A DNA stretch of 5,640 nt from Candidatus Thorarchaeota archaeon (GTDB taxonomy: Archaea; Asgardarchaeota; Thorarchaeia; Thorarchaeales; Thorarchaeaceae), in assembly GCA_016841005.1 (NCBI GenBank), contig JAEORG010000054.1, forward strand, positions 1 to 5,640, in the 5' to 3' direction. Below, piece after piece: positions 5,135-5,640 of this stretch. A program made the position numbers and the translations under genes. The notes beneath the pieces were generated by a model. It saw only the letters and a program-made list of their open reading frames with translations. It did not search any database and had not been told where the DNA came from. Numbering within the stretch: the first letter of the stretch is position 1; every line of letters begins with the position of its first letter.

Positions 5135-5160
5135 TGGGCAGCTATAGCTGCCCAACTTTT
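5135..5160 (+). terminator. Perfect 20-bp palindrome followed by TTTT in the convergent gap
   Basis: TGGGCAGCTA (5135-5144) is followed directly by its exact reverse complement (5145-5154), giving an 8-bp stem with a TATA loop in RNA. AACTTTT follows on the plus strand, fitting a second terminator of the GTPase operon. It also lies 19 bases beyond the stop of the minus-strand gene, so it could help end that transcript too, although no T-run follows on that strand. A protein-binding role is possible. Confidence 0.5.
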
Positions 5161-5173
5161 CATACTGTGTTTC

Positions 5174-5640
5174 TTACTCTTGTTTTCGAAGATAGAACTT
5201 GACAAAGCCCTTTCTTGTGATAAGAGGGAGAAGCAGAATAGCTACTATGATTATCAAAGCTGTACCAATGGCTGTGAAATAGATGATTGGAATCGCGGTT
5301 TGGATTGATGCAATTCCTACTGTCGCCCACACTACCACTAGACCATATGCAGCATCTCTACGAATGACGAGCATAAGCATTGCAATGATTAGTGCAACAA
5401 TAATCACTAGCGCAGTCCAGAGTTCTTGTGTAGCCATTGGAATTCCTGGAACAATCACATTGAGAACAGACGCAATGTTGGCTATCACCGCTAATGAAAC
5501 CCAACCCGCGTATACACTAATGGGTAGATGCACAGCAATCTTCTCTTTGGTTGGAACATAGACTGCACCAACTTCCAGCTTGACATAGGTGTATAGCATT
5601 AGAACCAGAAATAGTCCAATTAGAATTGGAGTGAATGCAT
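5174..5640 (-). CDS. Multi-pass membrane protein, TspO-related in appearance, C-terminal part only
   Basis: The last 154 codons of a minus-strand gene are visible; the frame stays open past the ATG at 5599 to the window edge (reading AFTPILIGLFLVL before it), so that ATG is probably internal. About five helices are seen: one at the cut end, then SVYAGWVSLAVIANIASVL, ELWTALVIIVALIIAMLML, YGLVVVWATVGIASIQ, and ALIIIVAILLLPLI. A short basic tail ends KFYLRKQE. The segment HLPISVYAGWVSLAVIANIA recalls the 'LPfSlYxGWisvAtIAN' signature of proteins annotated as tryptophan-rich sensory or TspO-related, which are longer than classical TspO and of unclear function. Tryptophans are fewer here than in classical TspO. 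The gene converges with the GTPase operon and is unlikely to be co-regulated. The membrane-protein call is firm; the family call is tentative. Confidence 0.6.
   Translation of the reverse strand, partial: AFTPILIGLFLVLMLYTYVKLEVGAVYVPTKEKIAVHLPISVYAGWVSLAVIANIASVLNVIVPGIPMATQELWTALVIIVALIIAMLMLVIRRDAAYGLVVVWATVGIASIQTAIPIIYFTAIGTALIIIVAILLLPLITRKGFVKFYLRKQE

Noticed and set aside
4986..5173. Possible tRNA or structured RNA around the palindrome
   Set aside because: No cloverleaf arms, T-loop motif or acceptor pairing could be found; the two hairpins fit terminators better.
4725..5205. Minus-strand frames of 79 and 95 codons opposite the GTPase end and convergent gap
   Set aside because: One lies within the conserved GTPase; the other runs through both hairpins and has no protein signature.
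5283..5561. 92-codon plus-strand frame opposite the TspO-related gene
   Set aside because: Antisense to a frame with regular membrane helices that continues to the window edge.

Overview
The window looks like a piece of an Asgard archaeal chromosome, most simply a Thorarchaeia- or Lokiarchaeia-type genome. The grounds are a Rab/Ras-like small GTPase encoded with a longin-like protein and a small zinc-ribbon protein, a probable gelsolin-like fragment at the left edge, and archaeal-style Shine-Dalgarno sites (GGAGGT, GGTGA, GAGGTGA). Several genes appear to start with TTG. The lineage is inferred from gene content; no rRNA or tRNA is present to confirm it.

Layout. The left part reads on the minus strand: a stand-alone Lrp/AsnC-type RAM (ligand-binding) domain protein (1861-2127), then a seven-helix membrane protein with a degenerate histidine-kinase module (327-1811), and after a 138-bp gap the first 62 codons of a probable gelsolin-like protein that runs off the window (1-188). 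A 214-bp divergent intergenic region (2128-2341) separates this from a plus-strand operon. It is AT-rich in the middle, with repeated TAGTTT motifs, a perfect 14-bp palindrome touching the next start codon, and a hairpin over the RAM gene's ribosome binding site.

The plus-strand operon (2342-4985) has four tightly packed genes: a CPxC...CxxGH zinc-ribbon protein, a longin-like protein, a protein with about 15 predicted membrane helices, and a Rab-like GTPase. At each of the three junctions the ribosome binding site touches or overlaps the stop codon of the gene before it, so translation is probably coupled. The operon is followed by a good hairpin plus pyrimidine tract (5007-5044) and a perfect 20-bp palindrome followed by TTTT (5135-5160). 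A minus-strand, 5'-truncated multi-pass membrane protein resembling TspO-related proteins (5174-5640) converges on it.

How the genes may work together (inference): the longin-like protein could serve as a partner or regulatory platform for the GTPase, recruiting it to the polytopic membrane protein, with the zinc-ribbon protein as an adaptor. The GTPase lacks C-terminal cysteines, so some protein-based membrane recruitment is plausible. The divergent RAM and pseudo-kinase pair could be a sensory unit sharing the same control region. The four-gene cassette is the best candidate for an undescribed system here.
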